Origin: Arcuatula senhousia
Lineage: Eukaryota > Mollusca > Bivalvia > Mytilida > Mytilidae
Assembly (NCBI GenBank): GCA_963971305.1
Contig: OZ020305.1
Location: forward strand, 5,179,001-5,243,000
DNA: 64,000 nucleotides
Direction: 5' to 3'
Shown here: positions 1 to 11,689 of the stretch, one piece after another
Layout of the letters: the number at the start of each line of letters is the position of its first letter
Numbering within the stretch: position 1 is the stretch's first letter
The notes under the pieces: generated by a model
What the model was told of the DNA's origin: nothing
The model's database searches: none
What the model saw: the letters and a program-made list of their open reading frames with translations, nothing else
Program-made: the position numbers and the translations under genes

Positions 1-251
1 TGTGCACCTTTGCTTGCTGATTTGTTTCTTTATTCATATGAAGCAGACTTCTTGCAATCTCTTCTAGACAAAAAAGACTGTAGACTAGCTCTCTCTTTCA
101 ACCTCACGTTCCGTTATATTGATGATGTCCTTTCACTAAACAATTCTCGATTTGGTGACGTTCTCCATCTCATATATCCACAGGAGCTTGAGATAAAGGA
201 CACAACGGATTCTAGGAAGTCTGCTTCATATTTAGATCTACATCTCGAAAT
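1..251 (+). pseudogene. Penelope-like reverse transcriptase, 5' segment of copy A (split and window-truncated)
   Basis: Frame 1 reads open from the first base of the window: a short CAPLLADLFLYSYEADF stretch, then FRYIDDVLSLNN (about residues 35-46), whose YIDD is the catalytic aspartate box of a reverse transcriptase, then ELEIKDTTDS and SASYLDLHLEI. The order of blocks matches the C-terminal half of Penelope-like RTs, and copies of the same element at the other end of the window are associated with hammerhead-like cores, a known Penelope-like trait. The frame is broken at 252 by an inserted inverted-repeat element and resumes in the same frame at 1406. The N-terminal RT region lies outside the window. 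The exact clade is an inference. Confidence 0.75.
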
Positions 252-1399
252 TATGGCAACCCGTTTTTACATTTATTCCTCTTTATAGATATCTCATAAA
301 CTTTATAAGATATCTCATATACTTTATAAGATATCTCATAAAGTTTATAAGATATCTTATAAACTTTATAAGATATCTTATAAACTTTATGAGATATCTT
401 ATAAAAAATAATTTATAAGATATCTCATATACTTTATAAGATATCTTCTAAACTTTATGAGATATCTTATAAATTTTATAAGATATCTTATTTACTATAT
501 AAGATATCTTTAAAAGAAAATGAGATATCTACTAAAAACAATGTTTATAAGATATCTGATAAAGTTTATAAGATATCTCATAATGTTTATATGATATCTT
601 AAAAAGTATATGAGATATCTTATAAATTATTTTTTATAAGATATCTTATAAAGTTTATCAGATATCTTATAAACTTTATGAGATATCTTATAAAGTACAG
701 TATATGAGATATCTTATAAATTTTATGAGATATCTTTAAAGAGGCCTTATAAAAAATATAAGATATTTTATAAAGTTTATAAGATATCTCATATACTTTA
801 TAAGATATCTTATTAAACATATAAGATATCTCATATAAATGGTAGTTTATAAGATATCTTATAAAACATATAAGATATCTTATAAAACATGTAAGATATC
901 TTATAAAAATTATGAGATATCTTATATAAAATAATTTATAAGATATCTTATAAAAGTTATAAGATATCTTATAAAGTTTATAAGATATCTCGTAAACTTT
1001 ATGAGATATCTTATAAACAATAACTTATAAGATATCTCATAAAATATATAAGATATCTAATAAACTTTATGAGATATCTTATAAACTTTATAAGATATCT
1101 TATTAGTTTTAGAAGATATCTAATAAGTTTTATAAGATATCTTATAAATTATTTTTTATGAGATATCTAATAATCTTTATAAGATATGTTATAAACTTTA
1201 TGAGATATCTTATATGTTTTATAAGATATCTTGTTTGTTTTATAAGATATCTTATATGTTTTATAAGATATCTTATAAACTACCATTTATATAAGATATC
1301 TTATATATTTAATAAGACATCTTATAAAGTATACGAGATATCTTATAAATTTTATGAGATATCTTTAAAGAGGAATAAATATAAATATGGCGTGCCATA
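252..1399. mobile_element. 1148-bp non-autonomous inverted-repeat element packed with GATATC palindromes
   Basis: Both ends carry a 46-bp terminal inverted repeat that starts TATGGCA and matches at 40 of 46 positions. The element is flanked by the 6-bp direct repeat CGAAAT (246-251 and 1400-1405), and removing it with one copy of the duplication rejoins the RT frame. The interior holds roughly 45 copies of GATATC, mostly inside TTATAAGATATCTTATAAA-like palindromes about 20 bp apart, plus longer inverted blocks (for example 822-847 against 1274-1300). There is no coding capacity; apparent ORFs rich in KISYKIYKISY are by-products of the repeat. A 6-bp duplication is known for the IS3EU and Dada superfamilies, but I cannot assign one. 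Confidence 0.9.
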
Positions 1400-1405
1400 C
1401 GAAAT

Positions 1406-1739
1406 TGACTCTCAAGGAAGACTTTCAACAAGGCTCTTTGACAAACGTGATGACTTCAACTTTCCAATCGTCAACTTCCCCTTCTTGTGTAGCAACATTC
1501 CGTCCGCTCAAGCTTATGGAGTTTACGTATCTCAATTGATTCGTTACTCCAGAGCGTGCGGGACTTACATCGATTTCCTTAGCAGAGCGACACGTCTGAC
1601 ACAAAAATTGCTCACACAGGGTTATGTTGCTCCTCGATTGCTGTCTTCACTCAAGAAATTTTACGGAAGACATCATGCACTTGTAGACAAATATGGGATT
1701 TCTATCTCTCAGATGAGTGCAGATGTTGGTTTGTCATAG
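1406..1739 (+). pseudogene. Penelope-like reverse transcriptase, 3' segment of copy A
   Basis: This segment continues the split RT frame: IDSQGRLSTRLFDKRDDFNF, then FPFLCSNIPS, YGVYVSQLIRYSRACG, LTQKLLTQGYVAPRLLSSLKKFYGRHH and a stop at 1737-1739. Apart from the inserted element this part is undamaged, so the insertion looks more recent than the decay seen in copies B and D. No GIY-YIG endonuclease domain follows the RT here. Either the element lacks one or it sits outside the window at the N-terminal side. Confidence 0.75.
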
Positions 1740-2040
1740 GGTGTTGATTTGTCTTCCTTTACCGGATTTGACACACTGAATGGACTATTGGCAACGCGAT
1801 GGGTGTGCTATAGCAAGCAGGAACTGCTTACTCTTCCGGAGCACCTGAGTTCACTCTTGTTTCGACTGGAGTTCGCGTTGTTGATTGGTATTCAGTTGTT
1901 TTGTGTTTCCATGTTTTACATGTTGTCTGTGTTTGTCCTGTTCTTGTTGGTGTTTACTGGTTTTGTCTCTGCTCTTTCGGACTTTTGACATTCGGATACC
2001 CCATTGGTACCTCTGCTTCTTTCTGTAGACTGCTACTTAG
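1740..2040 (+). mobile_element. 3' tail of Penelope-like element copy A
   Basis: Non-coding tail shared with the copies at 56858-57062, 63480-63720 and fragments near 6030-6070 and 61237-61275. Shared landmarks are GTGTGCTATAGCAAGCAGGA, a TTTCGACTGGAGTTCGCGTT block, GTCTCTGCTCTTTCGGACTT and CCCATTGGTACC. Homology with the minus-strand copy D is lost just after about 2030, before the hammerhead-like region of D would be reached, so copy A is truncated at its 3' side. The 79-codon frame here is not treated as a gene. Confidence 0.65.
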
Positions 2041-2592
2041 AGATTAATTTTAAATTTCCTTTTCATGGGGTATCATATTACGTGGATCAGAACCAACCCC
2101 AAAATCCAGGAAAATCAATACCCCACAAATAATAATGAAATCACAGTATTTTTTAATTTTCTGCCATTTTAAAGAAATTGACCAAAAATGAACATAATTT
2201 GCCAAAAAATAAAAATAAAATTTTAGATGTAGCTGAAATGCCATCATTGGGCAGGAGAGGGGATAAGGAATCTAGGATATCTCTTATATTGGTCATAAGT
2301 ACAGATGGAAGGTCAGGTTCTTAGTTTTCTGGTGTGGGACCATTAATATCTATCTACCTAGGTCCTTGTTATGTTTGGCTCATTTCACTTTAAAGATTTA
2401 TTGTCTGTTGTAATTTTAACACCTATCAGCTCTTTTGATGTTATAGATCGATGCATAACACTAAGCCTCTACCAATCAAAAGTAGCTTTTCCTCATAGAT
2501 TTTAAAAAGCATTAACCTTTTTGGGTTGGTTTGATCTCTGATGTAGTTTGTTTCAACGCTTTGAACAAGCTATGTGATTACTTCACAGAATC
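2041..2592. other. Unannotated AT-rich spacer
   Basis: I see no gene. About 2427-2476 resembles, with divergence, the core of the 133-bp minisatellite that follows (CAGCTCTTTTGATGTTAT and the CTAAGCCTCT portion), so a decayed outlying unit probably sits here. Confidence 0.5.
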
Positions 2593-3792
2593 TTGCCACA
2601 CCACCACCCCTCCAAACCCGCTGAGTTAACTATAACACTTACAGAGCTCTTTTGATGTTATCAATCCAAGCATTACACTCAGCCTCTGTGTCTGTCCTAA
2701 GATCATAGTGTTGCTGCCCCTCCCTCCTCCTATCCCCCCTCCCTTCCAAACCCGCTGAGTTAACTATAACACTTACAGGGCTCTTTTGATGTTATCAATC
2801 CAAGCATTACACTCAGCCTCTGTGTCTGTTCTAAGATCATAGTGTTGCTGTGCCTCCCTCCTCCTATCCCCCCTCCCTTCCAACCCGCTGAGTTAACTAT
2901 AACACTTACGGGGCTCTTTTGATGTTATCAATCCAAGCATTACATTCAGCCTCTGTGTCTGTTCTAAGATCATAGTGACGCTGGCCCTCCCTTCTCCTAT
3001 CCCCCTTCCCTTCCAACCCCCTGAGTTAACTATAACACTTACGGAGCTCTTTTGATGTTATCAATCCAAGCATTACATTCAGCCTCTGTGTCTGTTCTAA
3101 GATCATAGTGTCGCTGGCCCTCCCTTCTCCTATCCCCCCTCCCTTCCAACCCCCTGAGTTAACTACAACACTTACGGAGCTCTTTTGATGTTATCAATCC
3201 AAGCATTACATTCAGCCTCTGTGTCTGTTCTAAGATCATAGTGACGCTGGCCCTCCCTTCTCCTATCCCCCCTCCCTTCCAACCCCCTGAGTTAACTACA
3301 ACACTTACGGAGCTCTTTTGATGTTATCAATCCATGCATTACACTCAGCTTCTGTGTCTGTTCTAAGATCATAGTGTCGCTGGCCCTCCCTTCTCCTATC
3401 CCCCCTCCCTTCCAACCCGCTGAGTTAACTATAACACTTACAGGGCTCTTTTGATGTTATCAATCCATGCATGACACTCAGCCTCTGTGTCGGTTTCTAA
3501 GATCATAGTGTTGCTACCCCTCCCTTCTCCTAACCCCCTCCCTTCCAACCCCCTGAGTTTACTATAACACTTACGGAGCTCTTTTGATGTTATCAATCCA
3601 TGCATGACACTCAGCCTCTGTGTCGGTTTCTAAGATCATAGTGTTGCTACCCCTCCCTTCTCCTACCCCCCTCCCTTCCAACCCCCTGAGTTAACTACAA
3701 AACTTACGGAGCTCTTTTGATGTTATCAATCCAAGCATTACACTCAGCCTCTGTGTCTGTTCTAAGATCATAGTGTCGCTGCCCCTCATTCT
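2593..3792. repeat. 133-bp minisatellite, about nine units
   Basis: The landmark CTGAGTTAACTA recurs at 2621, 2755, 2888, 3021, 3154, 3287, 3420, 3553 and 3686, a period of 133 bp (once 134). Each unit has GAGCTCTTTTGATGTTATC, an AAGCATTACACTCAGCC block, TAAGATCATAGTG and a pure-pyrimidine stretch such as CTCCTATCCCCCCTCCCTTC. Adjacent units share private variants (the TCTGTTCTAAG units against the TCGGTTTCTAAG pair at about 3490 and 3620), which suggests local duplication. No open frame spans the array. Confidence 0.95.
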
Positions 3793-5654
3793 TATAGCTA
3801 ATGGTAAAGCAGTACTGGAAATAGAAAGGGAAATATTCCAACCATTACTGATTGTCATACTGTTTCACTTTTTATTAAAGGAGAAGACTTCTTTGGTTTT
3901 TTTGACAAATAAAATATGTTTAAATTCATGAATCTATTAATGATTAAGCAGTGCTGAAAAACAGGACAATATTATAATTCATTATTATTTGTGGTGTACT
4001 AATTTTTGTGGTTTCTGTGGGTAACAGTCAACCACGAAAATAAGAATCAAATGAAGTGTTAATTTTACATTGATTCTTAAAAGCAACATTAACAAAGTAC
4101 ATTAATAAAAATCCATCATTATGTATTTTTGGAGCATTTCATGAAAATTGATATCGTCAAAAATAAATGAATCCACAGTATCAGTTCAGGTAAGAATATG
4201 TTCATAGTGTATTTTTCTAATCAGAGTTATTCCCCATTGACCAAGTCTAATGGTATCCCAGTGAGACTTCTATAAGGATAAAATTAGATTCTCCATTCAT
4301 TCCCAGACTTTTCAAAGTTCTGGATTGATTTTATATAGATAAAGGATAGGCATTTTCTTGGAATTTTAAATGGAAAAGTTTGTAAATCCTTAAAAACATG
4401 AAATGCAACAATTTCAATAACTAATTACTTAGGTCATAATGGTTGATATGCCCTTAATATTGATTTTTTTTTCTATGTTTAAAGACACAAAGTTTAGATA
4501 GAAGTGATGCTACTCTATATCGAAAGTGTCCCCTGGGGTATGTTAAAGGGAAAAATGTTTGATGGTTTCCAGGGAATTTCATACAATCTTATCATAATTT
4601 TCCAAGATAAAACCACTCTAGGGTTCATTAAAGCGAAAAAATGTATGATGGTTTCAAAGGGAATTTCATATGATTTTATTACAACTTGCAAGAAATTGAC
4701 CTGTATATTTGAATAATAACAAAAATGCCAGACCTATAAGTTTAGGTCATTGACCCCCAAACAGAAAAATATAACCTTAAGTATAAAATCTCCAATTCAT
4801 TTTTAAATTTAGCCTTAAAAAATTCAAAGATAAAACTAACTATTAAATGAATAAACGTCAATATCACAAATTAAAGACAAAGGGATTAAGTAGATAGCTG
4901 TTTCTATAGAAACCAATAAATTAATATTATGGATTATGGGTAAACTTTTTTTATAAAATACACATGTATTTTTCCATTCTTTTTTTAATCACAAGTAAAT
5001 GGATATTTTTTACTTTGCTTACTTCGGTATGGATTTTGAAATTTGTTCAAGAATAATACAAAAGTGGAATTGCTCGTATGGAAATACAGCAACAACAAAT
5101 TGAGGATGCATGTATAAAATATACAGTATTGTAGTCTAATTGAGATGACACTTCCATAACCTGCAGATTCATCTCTGCTAAAACTTCATTAAACTTTTTC
5201 TTTAATTGAACAACACATGACAATTGAAATGAAAAAAAAAATACATTTGACTTATTTTAAACAAAATCTATCTTATATGAAACACATCTCTAATTACAGT
5301 TTTGTTTTATTTTTTTGTTTGTTTTTGTATATTATTGATTATTTTGTGCAAAAATTATTCCCTCTTTTTGATATGTATTATTGGTTTAGTCTATTTGAAT
5401 GCCTTAATGGTACTCCTTGGCTGCAAAGAAATACTGCATTATTTTTCATCATATCTTTTTGGCCTACAAAGCTTTCTGTCATTTATCTTCCGTTTAACAT
5501 CACATAAAGGGTCATGCAATGGTATAAGCACCATTATTTACCAGATAAGCATCACTGAATTTACATTAACGTCAATTGAATAAAGATGTAAGTACAGCCA
5601 GGTTATTTTATTTTGTCTGAAAATCTAATTTCTACTAATATGGCATATAATTCA
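3793..5654. other. AT-rich spacer with one short tandem duplication
   Basis: I found no exon, RNA gene or complete mobile element. About 4520-4690 holds two imperfect copies of a unit near 103 bp (shared AAAAATGT.TGATGGTTTC and AGGGAATTTCATA), which accounts for the 70-codon frame there. About 3985-4190 contains a GTGGTTTCTGTGGGTAAC block resembling decayed MITE ends, too weak to define. Long A/T runs are frequent. Confidence 0.5.
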
Positions 5655-5812
5655 GCTGGTATGGGTTTGCCTATTAGGCCATTATATTTCTTATTTACGT
5701 CATTCAATTCTGATTTCTGAATACAGAATTATATGTCCGTTACACAACAATCTGGAAGCCAGCATCTGAATTGTTGTATGGTTGTATAATAACAAGCAAA
5801 CCATACCAGTAC
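5655..5812. repeat. Short inverted-repeat element, about 160 bp (weak)
   Basis: The ends pair as GCTGGTATGGGTTTGC and GCAAACCATACCAGTA, about 15 of 16 bases. A second smaller inverted pair around ACAACAATCTGGAAG lies inside. I see no clear target-site duplication, so this may be a small MITE or a chance foldback. Confidence 0.4.
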
Positions 5813-7804
5813 TTTTATTTTCAAATAAGGAGCTGACATTTGGACAAAAGGCCAGTTACATACACATGTATCTAGTAACCTCATAGATCATGATTCTGAA
5901 TATTAAGTACAACACTAATGGTCATCATGGAATCCAGAAATTTTGCTTGAGGACATTGATTGACCAAAGAGGAACAGGAAGTCTGTCACGCTTCAGTGAT
6001 TTTCTATATAAATCATTTCATAAAATGAGGCTCATCTGGTTTTGTCTCTGCCCTTTCGGACTTCTGCTTCTCCTATCTCTTTCAAAATCTGTCATGTGAG
6101 GTCTTTAAAGAAATGTAATCAGTGTAGTCATCTATATAAACACTGTGGCAGATCCAGAAATTTTCAAACGGAAGGGCATGCAATAAAATAAAATCTTCTG
6201 GGACCTCTTGTTTCATACAGTTCCTAACCAAATTTTCCTGTCAAACAGGAGGGTGTGCGCATGGCATGCTGGTCCTAAATCCCCCTTTGAAACATTTCTA
6301 TCGCAAAGGTCATAATTTAGGTGGACCAAAAAGATTGACATGTGCAGTAATGAAATTTGTTGGGCTTTAAAAAAAGTGTTAAACCTGCAATTTTTAAGTA
6401 AGTTTAATCCCTTATGCATTACTATTACATGTTTGTGTCAACCCGTACAAAACAGATATTGTCATAAATCAATGCACTCATCAAATCTTTCTGTTTTTAT
6501 TTATAGTATCTAAAGACTTCATGTAAAAAACATCAATTAACTTCACAGTGCTAAATCATGGAACAATGTCTTCGTAAAAATCGTAATTATTTTTTCGCTT
6601 TAAATGTTGTTTGAAATCAATGGCCCCTGCCTGCACTTAACAAGCTAGGATTCCCAATCAGTTATAAATTAGAAATCCTGCCGAATTAAATCATCAATCC
6701 TATAGAACTTAACACCAATTAAATCGAGCTCAAAATTTAAGGCTTCTAAAAAACTGAAATCACTCAAATTATACAGACAGTATTATTGATTTTTTAATTT
6801 TGTCGCGTTAATTTTTTATTTATATAGATTTCATTGATTATGAGAAAACAATAGAATAAGCGGAATGGCATTGGAAATGATTTTACAGGTAAAATACAAT
6901 AATTGTTGTATTTATTCAATGTTGCATTCCTTGTTGTCAACACAGCAATTACTTTAATTTCCTTTCTGATAGCACTGACCCAATAAGCTAGGAAAATAGT
7001 TTCAATGACACAATTGTTTTAATAAATACATACAACACAGTTAATTGAAATCTTTTAATTTAGGTAAAATAAGAATTCCAATTACATAAATAAATAATTT
7101 GTAAGACATTTATCAAATGAATGCTGGTGAAAAATTTTGTGTCTTAGTTTAAACATATTTATTTGCTCAAATAAAGCAAAGGGATTGGACATAAGTTATA
7201 ACAACATTATGAAGGTCTAACTAGTGAAGGCATGAGACCAAAATTGCAAATAAAATCTTAATTACTTGAAGTATACCAGAAGAATATACTTCTGAGTTGT
7301 ACTTTTTCTATTCTTGCAAGTACACGTTAAGAATACAGGCTAATAAATGGTTTATTCATATAATTGGATTTCCCTATGGATTTTTAAGAAACAATTGCAA
7401 AAATGGGACTGATATTTCATTTTTTGGCATCAATTTTTATTTATGTCAATTATATTATGACAGCAAAAAATATATGAAAAATTTCTCAGAACATCCAATA
7501 TAAACAGCCTAACAAATCAATACACATCTTTGATTTGGTTTAATTGACGGACATTAACAATAAAGACATTGTGACAGCATCGATTTCATAGGAACATCAA
7601 TTGGAGCTTCTAATTAATATTTCATATAACCCAGAAATTATGATTTATCATAGCAATGGCACTACTCTGTATGAAGAAATAATATATACCGGTAATAAGT
7701 CATTTTTTTCACACAAAAAACCAAGAATATTTAGGTATTTTACAATTATAAACATTTCAAAGGATCAGTTAAGATTTAAATAACTCAAAATGTAGAACAA
7801 GAGT
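5813..7804. other. AT-rich spacer with small repeat fragments
   Basis: I support no gene. About 6030-6070 carries a short piece (TGGTTTTGTCTCTGCCCTTT) matching the Penelope-like tail of copies A and D. About 6140-6260 resembles the end of a dispersed element (GGCAGATCCAGAAATT, a motif that recurs inverted near 29610). The 60-70 codon frames at 6213-6419, 7297-7503 and 7601-7783 show no recognisable domain or splice signals. Confidence 0.45.
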
Positions 7805-8345
7805 TAACTCTAAAGTATGTCTCACTGCCTGCACCATCAGAATACCTTATTCCTCAAACACATTCAAAGCTACATTTGGGCATATGCATACCAATTTCAT
7901 CAATCTTGAGATTATTATGGAGGTGGCATTGCTATCATATGTACTTTTGACAATTGTCAAAGTCACTTATATCGAAAGTCAAGATCAAAAGATGGGGATG
8001 CAACTGTGCTAAGCTACTAATTGGGCATATGCATACTGAGTTTCATCAAACTAGGACTTATAGTTCTTGAGACATAGAGGAGCTCGCAAAATCTTAACAT
8101 TGCTATTATATGTATTGAAAATTGTCAAAGTCATTCAACCAGAAAATCAAGGTCAAGGTCAAAAGATAGGGATGCAATTGCACTAAGCTACTACTGGGGC
8201 ATATGCATACTAAGTTTCATCAACCTAGGACTTATGTAGTTCTTAAGATATGGAGGTGCTATGAAACCTTAACATAAAAGTTAGAAGCTGCTGCCACCGG
8301 TAAAGAAATAACTATGTCTCGCTCCACTTCGCAGGCGAGACAAAA
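7805..8345 (+). mobile_element. Pearl-like repeat with terminal GTCTCGC/GCGAGAC hairpin
   Basis: Three tandem core units are marked by GGGCATATGCATAC at about 7878, 8023 and 8197 (spacings 145 and 174 bp), each with TTTCATCAA and ATTGTCAAAGTCA blocks. The right end, GTCTCGCTCCACTTCGCAGG followed by CGAGAC, folds into a GTCTCGC/GCGAGAC hairpin, and the left end has GTCTCACTGCCTGCACC. Tandem cores with a hairpin end match the architecture of pearl-type and Helentron-associated non-autonomous elements of bivalves. The family assignment is an inference. Confidence 0.65.
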
Positions 8346-8984
8346 ATCACATCCTTAAACTAAATATCATTGGTTAAGCTGAAAAGTACAAGAACAAGAC
8401 TAAGTGTAAGTTTTTAAAAACTCTTATACTAAATATATCACATGATTATACCTTTTAATTCAACCATAACAGTTTTAAAATCTGGAGCTGATTCCTATAA
8501 CATGTATAAAGCAAGGGCAGCCCCAGGTCTGAAGTTAGAGTGGGGATAGAATTGAAAAATATCCAACATTTTCAATCGAAATTTTGAAAAACTTGGCAAA
8601 AAGTTAATCATTATTTTATGCATTATTTTTTTTATCTCTGATTTAGGGGGAACATGCCCCTCTGATTCCTTGGCCCCTCATAAATTGCTGTTTTAAACTA
8701 ACAGAATTCATGCAAACAATATGTTAATTAAGTTAGCATATTATTACAAGTATTAGTTGTATGTATTCTAGTCATGCTAAATGTGTCCTTATCTATTCTA
8801 TAAAGTGCAATATATTACTGTCTATACATGAACGGCAGTGTTCAAGTTCTGGAATCATAAAGATATCACTTCTAGGGAACATGTGCATCAAGTTCAATAA
8901 TTTTTATTACTTTTATAATATTTTTTTCTTATAAATTACTGCATTGTATCTTTCAGGAAGAACCATATCAAAATAAAGAAAGAA
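8346..8984. other. Spacer without recognisable features
   Basis: AT-rich sequence between two pearl-like repeats. I see no gene, RNA or bounded repeat. Confidence 0.5.
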
Positions 8985-9730
8985 TGTGTCCATGGGACAT
9001 GGATGCCCCCGCTGGCCCCAAACAGGAAGTTGATTTCTGACAGGTCTGAAAATCACTAAGGACATACAGTTTGTCATACTGAACCATCCTCACAAGTTTC
9101 AAATCATTCTCATGGACGGTTCCTGAGAAAAGCTTGACGGAAATTTTCATAGTCATGTTCACATATTTTAACATCGGCCTAAGTCCCAAACAGGAAGTAG
9201 ATGTCCAACAGGTCTCAAAATCGCTTAGGACATATAGTTTGTCATACTGAACCATCCTACCAAGTTTCAAATCATTCTCAGGTATGGTTCCTGAGAAAAG
9301 CTTGACGAAAATTTTCATAGTCATGATCACATATTTTAACATTGGCCTAAGTCCCAAACAGGAAGTAGATGTCCGACAAGTCTCAAAATCGCTTAGGATG
9401 TATAGTTTGTCATACTGAACCATCCTACCAAGTTTCAAATCATTCTAATGTATGGTTCCTGAGAAAAGCTTGACGAAAATTTTCATAGTCATGTTCACAT
9501 ATTTTAACATTGGCCTAAGTCCCAAACAGGAAGTAGATGTCCGACAGGTCTCAAAATCGCTTAGGACATATAGTTTGTCATACTCAACCATCCTACCAAG
9601 TTTCAAATCATTCTCATGTATGGTTCCTGAGAAAAGCTTGACGAAAATTCGTACGGACGTACGTACGGACGGACGGACGGACATGAGTAAAACTTAATGC
9701 CCCCCGACATGTCGTCGCGGGGGCATGAAA
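8985..9730 (+). mobile_element. Pearl-like repeat: four units of about 167 bp, ACGG microsatellite, hairpin end
   Basis: The phrase CCCAAACAGGAAGT recurs at about 9018, 9186, 9354 and 9521, giving four units near 167 bp that share TTTGTCATACTGAACCATCC, AAGTTTCAAATCATTCTC and GAGAAAAGCTTGACG. The array runs into CGTACGGACGTACGTACGG and repeated GACGG, then ACATGAGTAAAACTTAATGC and a CCCCCCGACATGTCGTCGCG hairpin followed by GGGGGCAT. The left end (CATGGATGCCCCCGC) echoes the right end in inverted form. Shorter relatives lie near 13.9, 17.9 and 35.5 kb. Frames on both strands here are by-products of the tandem units. Confidence 0.85.
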
Positions 9731-9928
9731 AATAATTCTTCTTAGCAATAGGGCTGAAACCAGTTAGAAAATTAAATATGAAAAATCTTAAACAGTACAA
9801 GAAAAATTTCCTGACTCATTTATGCACCTATATATCTATAAGTAAAAATAATTGAACTTGATACTTGTTCTTACCAGTGGATACTCAAAAGATGCAATTA
9901 AAATACATGGCATCTAAAATGGGCATAG

Positions 9929-10177
9929 TGTAATTTATGGAGTGGAGTGGTGTAGTGGAGTGTTGGAGTGGAGTCATGGAGTGGAGTCATGGAGTAGAGT
10001 CTTGGAGTGGAGTCATGGAGTGGAGTCTTGGAGTGGAGTCTTGGAGTGGAGTCATGGTGTGGAGTCTTGGAGGGGAGTCATGGTGTGGAGTCTTGTAGTG
10101 GAGTCATGGTGTGGAGGCACTCCACGACACCACTCCAACACTTATTAGGACCACTCCACTCCACTCCATAAATTACA
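9929..10177. mobile_element. 249-bp inverted-repeat element made of a GGAGT minisatellite
   Basis: The ends pair as TGTAATTTATGGAGTGG (9929 on) and CCACTCCATAAATTACA (ending 10177). The whole interior is a TGGAGTGGAGTCATGGAGTG-type array, strongly G-rich on the plus strand. A nearby direct repeat, GCATCTAAAATG on the left and GCCTCTAAAATG on the right, flanks the element but does not abut both ends, so it is not a clean target-site duplication. The 68-codon plus frame (GVESWSGVLEWSHGV repeats) is a by-product of the array. Confidence 0.75.
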
Positions 10178-11689
10178 TGATGCCTCTAAAATGAATGTAT
10201 CTGACAAGATCTAAAAAGAGAACATAACTATACCAACTCAATTGCAATGTTGAAAATTAATGTTGGTATTGAGCATGCATACATCTTCATAAGTGTAATA
10301 AAACATCTATTGTCATGTACCAAGGAACATGTAAATTATGAAAATGCATTTGTAGGGTAAAGTTAAGTACACTTTTTAGATCTTTTTAATGGATGTTGAT
10401 TGCTTAGTATTACTTTAAGTGCAAGTGATGTGATATATATACAATCTTGGCATGACATTGTGCTAGTAGTGATATTAAGTGCTAGATGTTAGACTGAGGT
10501 GCTTGCGGTTATATAATTGCTCATATGACAAAGCTTTCTCACCTCAAGTTTATAATTACCCCAACCTCCTAGGTATTGGTTCTGTTGAAAAACATAAAAA
10601 GAACATCATATAAAGAAAGAATGGAAAAGGCTAAAATGATACAAAAATATTTAAAGAAAGGCTTTTAACACCGTTTAAGAGAAATAGTAGCTCCACTATA
10701 CTATAGGTACATTCACCTGTAACATTAGGCAAGGTAGTAGTCACATACAGTTATTATACTATTGTAGGATTATCAATGAATCATGTCGGGAAATAAATCA
10801 TCAGCAAAATAAGTTTTAAAAAAAAATTGACAGATTTGCATGAACTTTTAACTCAAATGGTACTTAATCATGGTTTCAGGTATCAGATTTCAGATCTGTA
10901 CCCCGTTACAATTTTAGATATTTAGCACTAAAAAAGCTGAAAAAAATGCAGACAGACAGACAGACAAATGAAAACTATAGGGCTCCAGCATCTCAAAGCA
11001 TGCCCTTAAAATTATTTGTGACCAGACTGATGCAGGCAAACTTACTTTGTAAAATCCTTCAATTTACTGTTAAACATGACTTAACGTGATTTGAACAACC
11101 CTTAAAACAATTCATTATTGTGTCTGCCCTAATGTTGACAATTCCTATAACAGCTAACATCGTAATTTATTTTATCAATCATTTTCTATTCAACTAATAT
11201 AATCGTACTACAAAATGTTAAGAAAATATCAAGAGTGAAAATCAATGCGGCAGTAAATGGTCTCTAGCCATATATTAGCCTATTAGGTCATTGTAGTCAA
11301 TTACTAGCCAACCCTATTACATTAGGAGGAGAAATGTTCAACTGATAACAAATTTACATTCAAGATTGACGCTCAGGTCAGGAAATACGGAATGTCGATT
11401 AATTATTGCTCTGTCCCTAAGGTTTTACAACATTGACCAGCGATTTACAATGGTTTGATTGTTGTCATAAAAATTATTTGCTATAATAAAATTTACTCTT
11501 TTGCCCTCAAAATCCGCTGCAAATATCAAACATTTAGACAATGCATGGAATCAGAGAGATTGAATCAAAGAACAGAAAAAGACTACCATAAATTGAAAAG
11601 TGAAAAATATTAAAAAAACTAAATATTCTATAATCAAATCTCCTTTTGGTACATAGTTAAATCATACATTGTTCAAATAAAATATGTCG
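10178..11689. other. AT-rich spacer with a pearl-like end fragment
   Basis: I support no gene. About 10830-11000 holds a truncated pearl-like end (GACAGACAGACAGACAAATG followed by AAAACTATAGGGCTCCAGC). The rest is unremarkable AT-rich sequence. Confidence 0.5.

Noticed and set aside
620..1370. Frames of 66 and 193 codons with KISYKIYKISY-like repeats
   Set aside because: They are translations of the GATATC repeat element. Only the part after 1406 is real coding sequence, from the retroelement RT.
5655..5812. Considered as a hairpin ncRNA gene
   Set aside because: The pairing is limited to about 16 bp ends and a weak inner pair, with no conserved RNA motif; listed only as a weak inverted repeat.
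9942..10148. 68-codon frame with GVESW/SGVLEW repeats
   Set aside because: By-product of the GGAGT minisatellite; no start context or domain.
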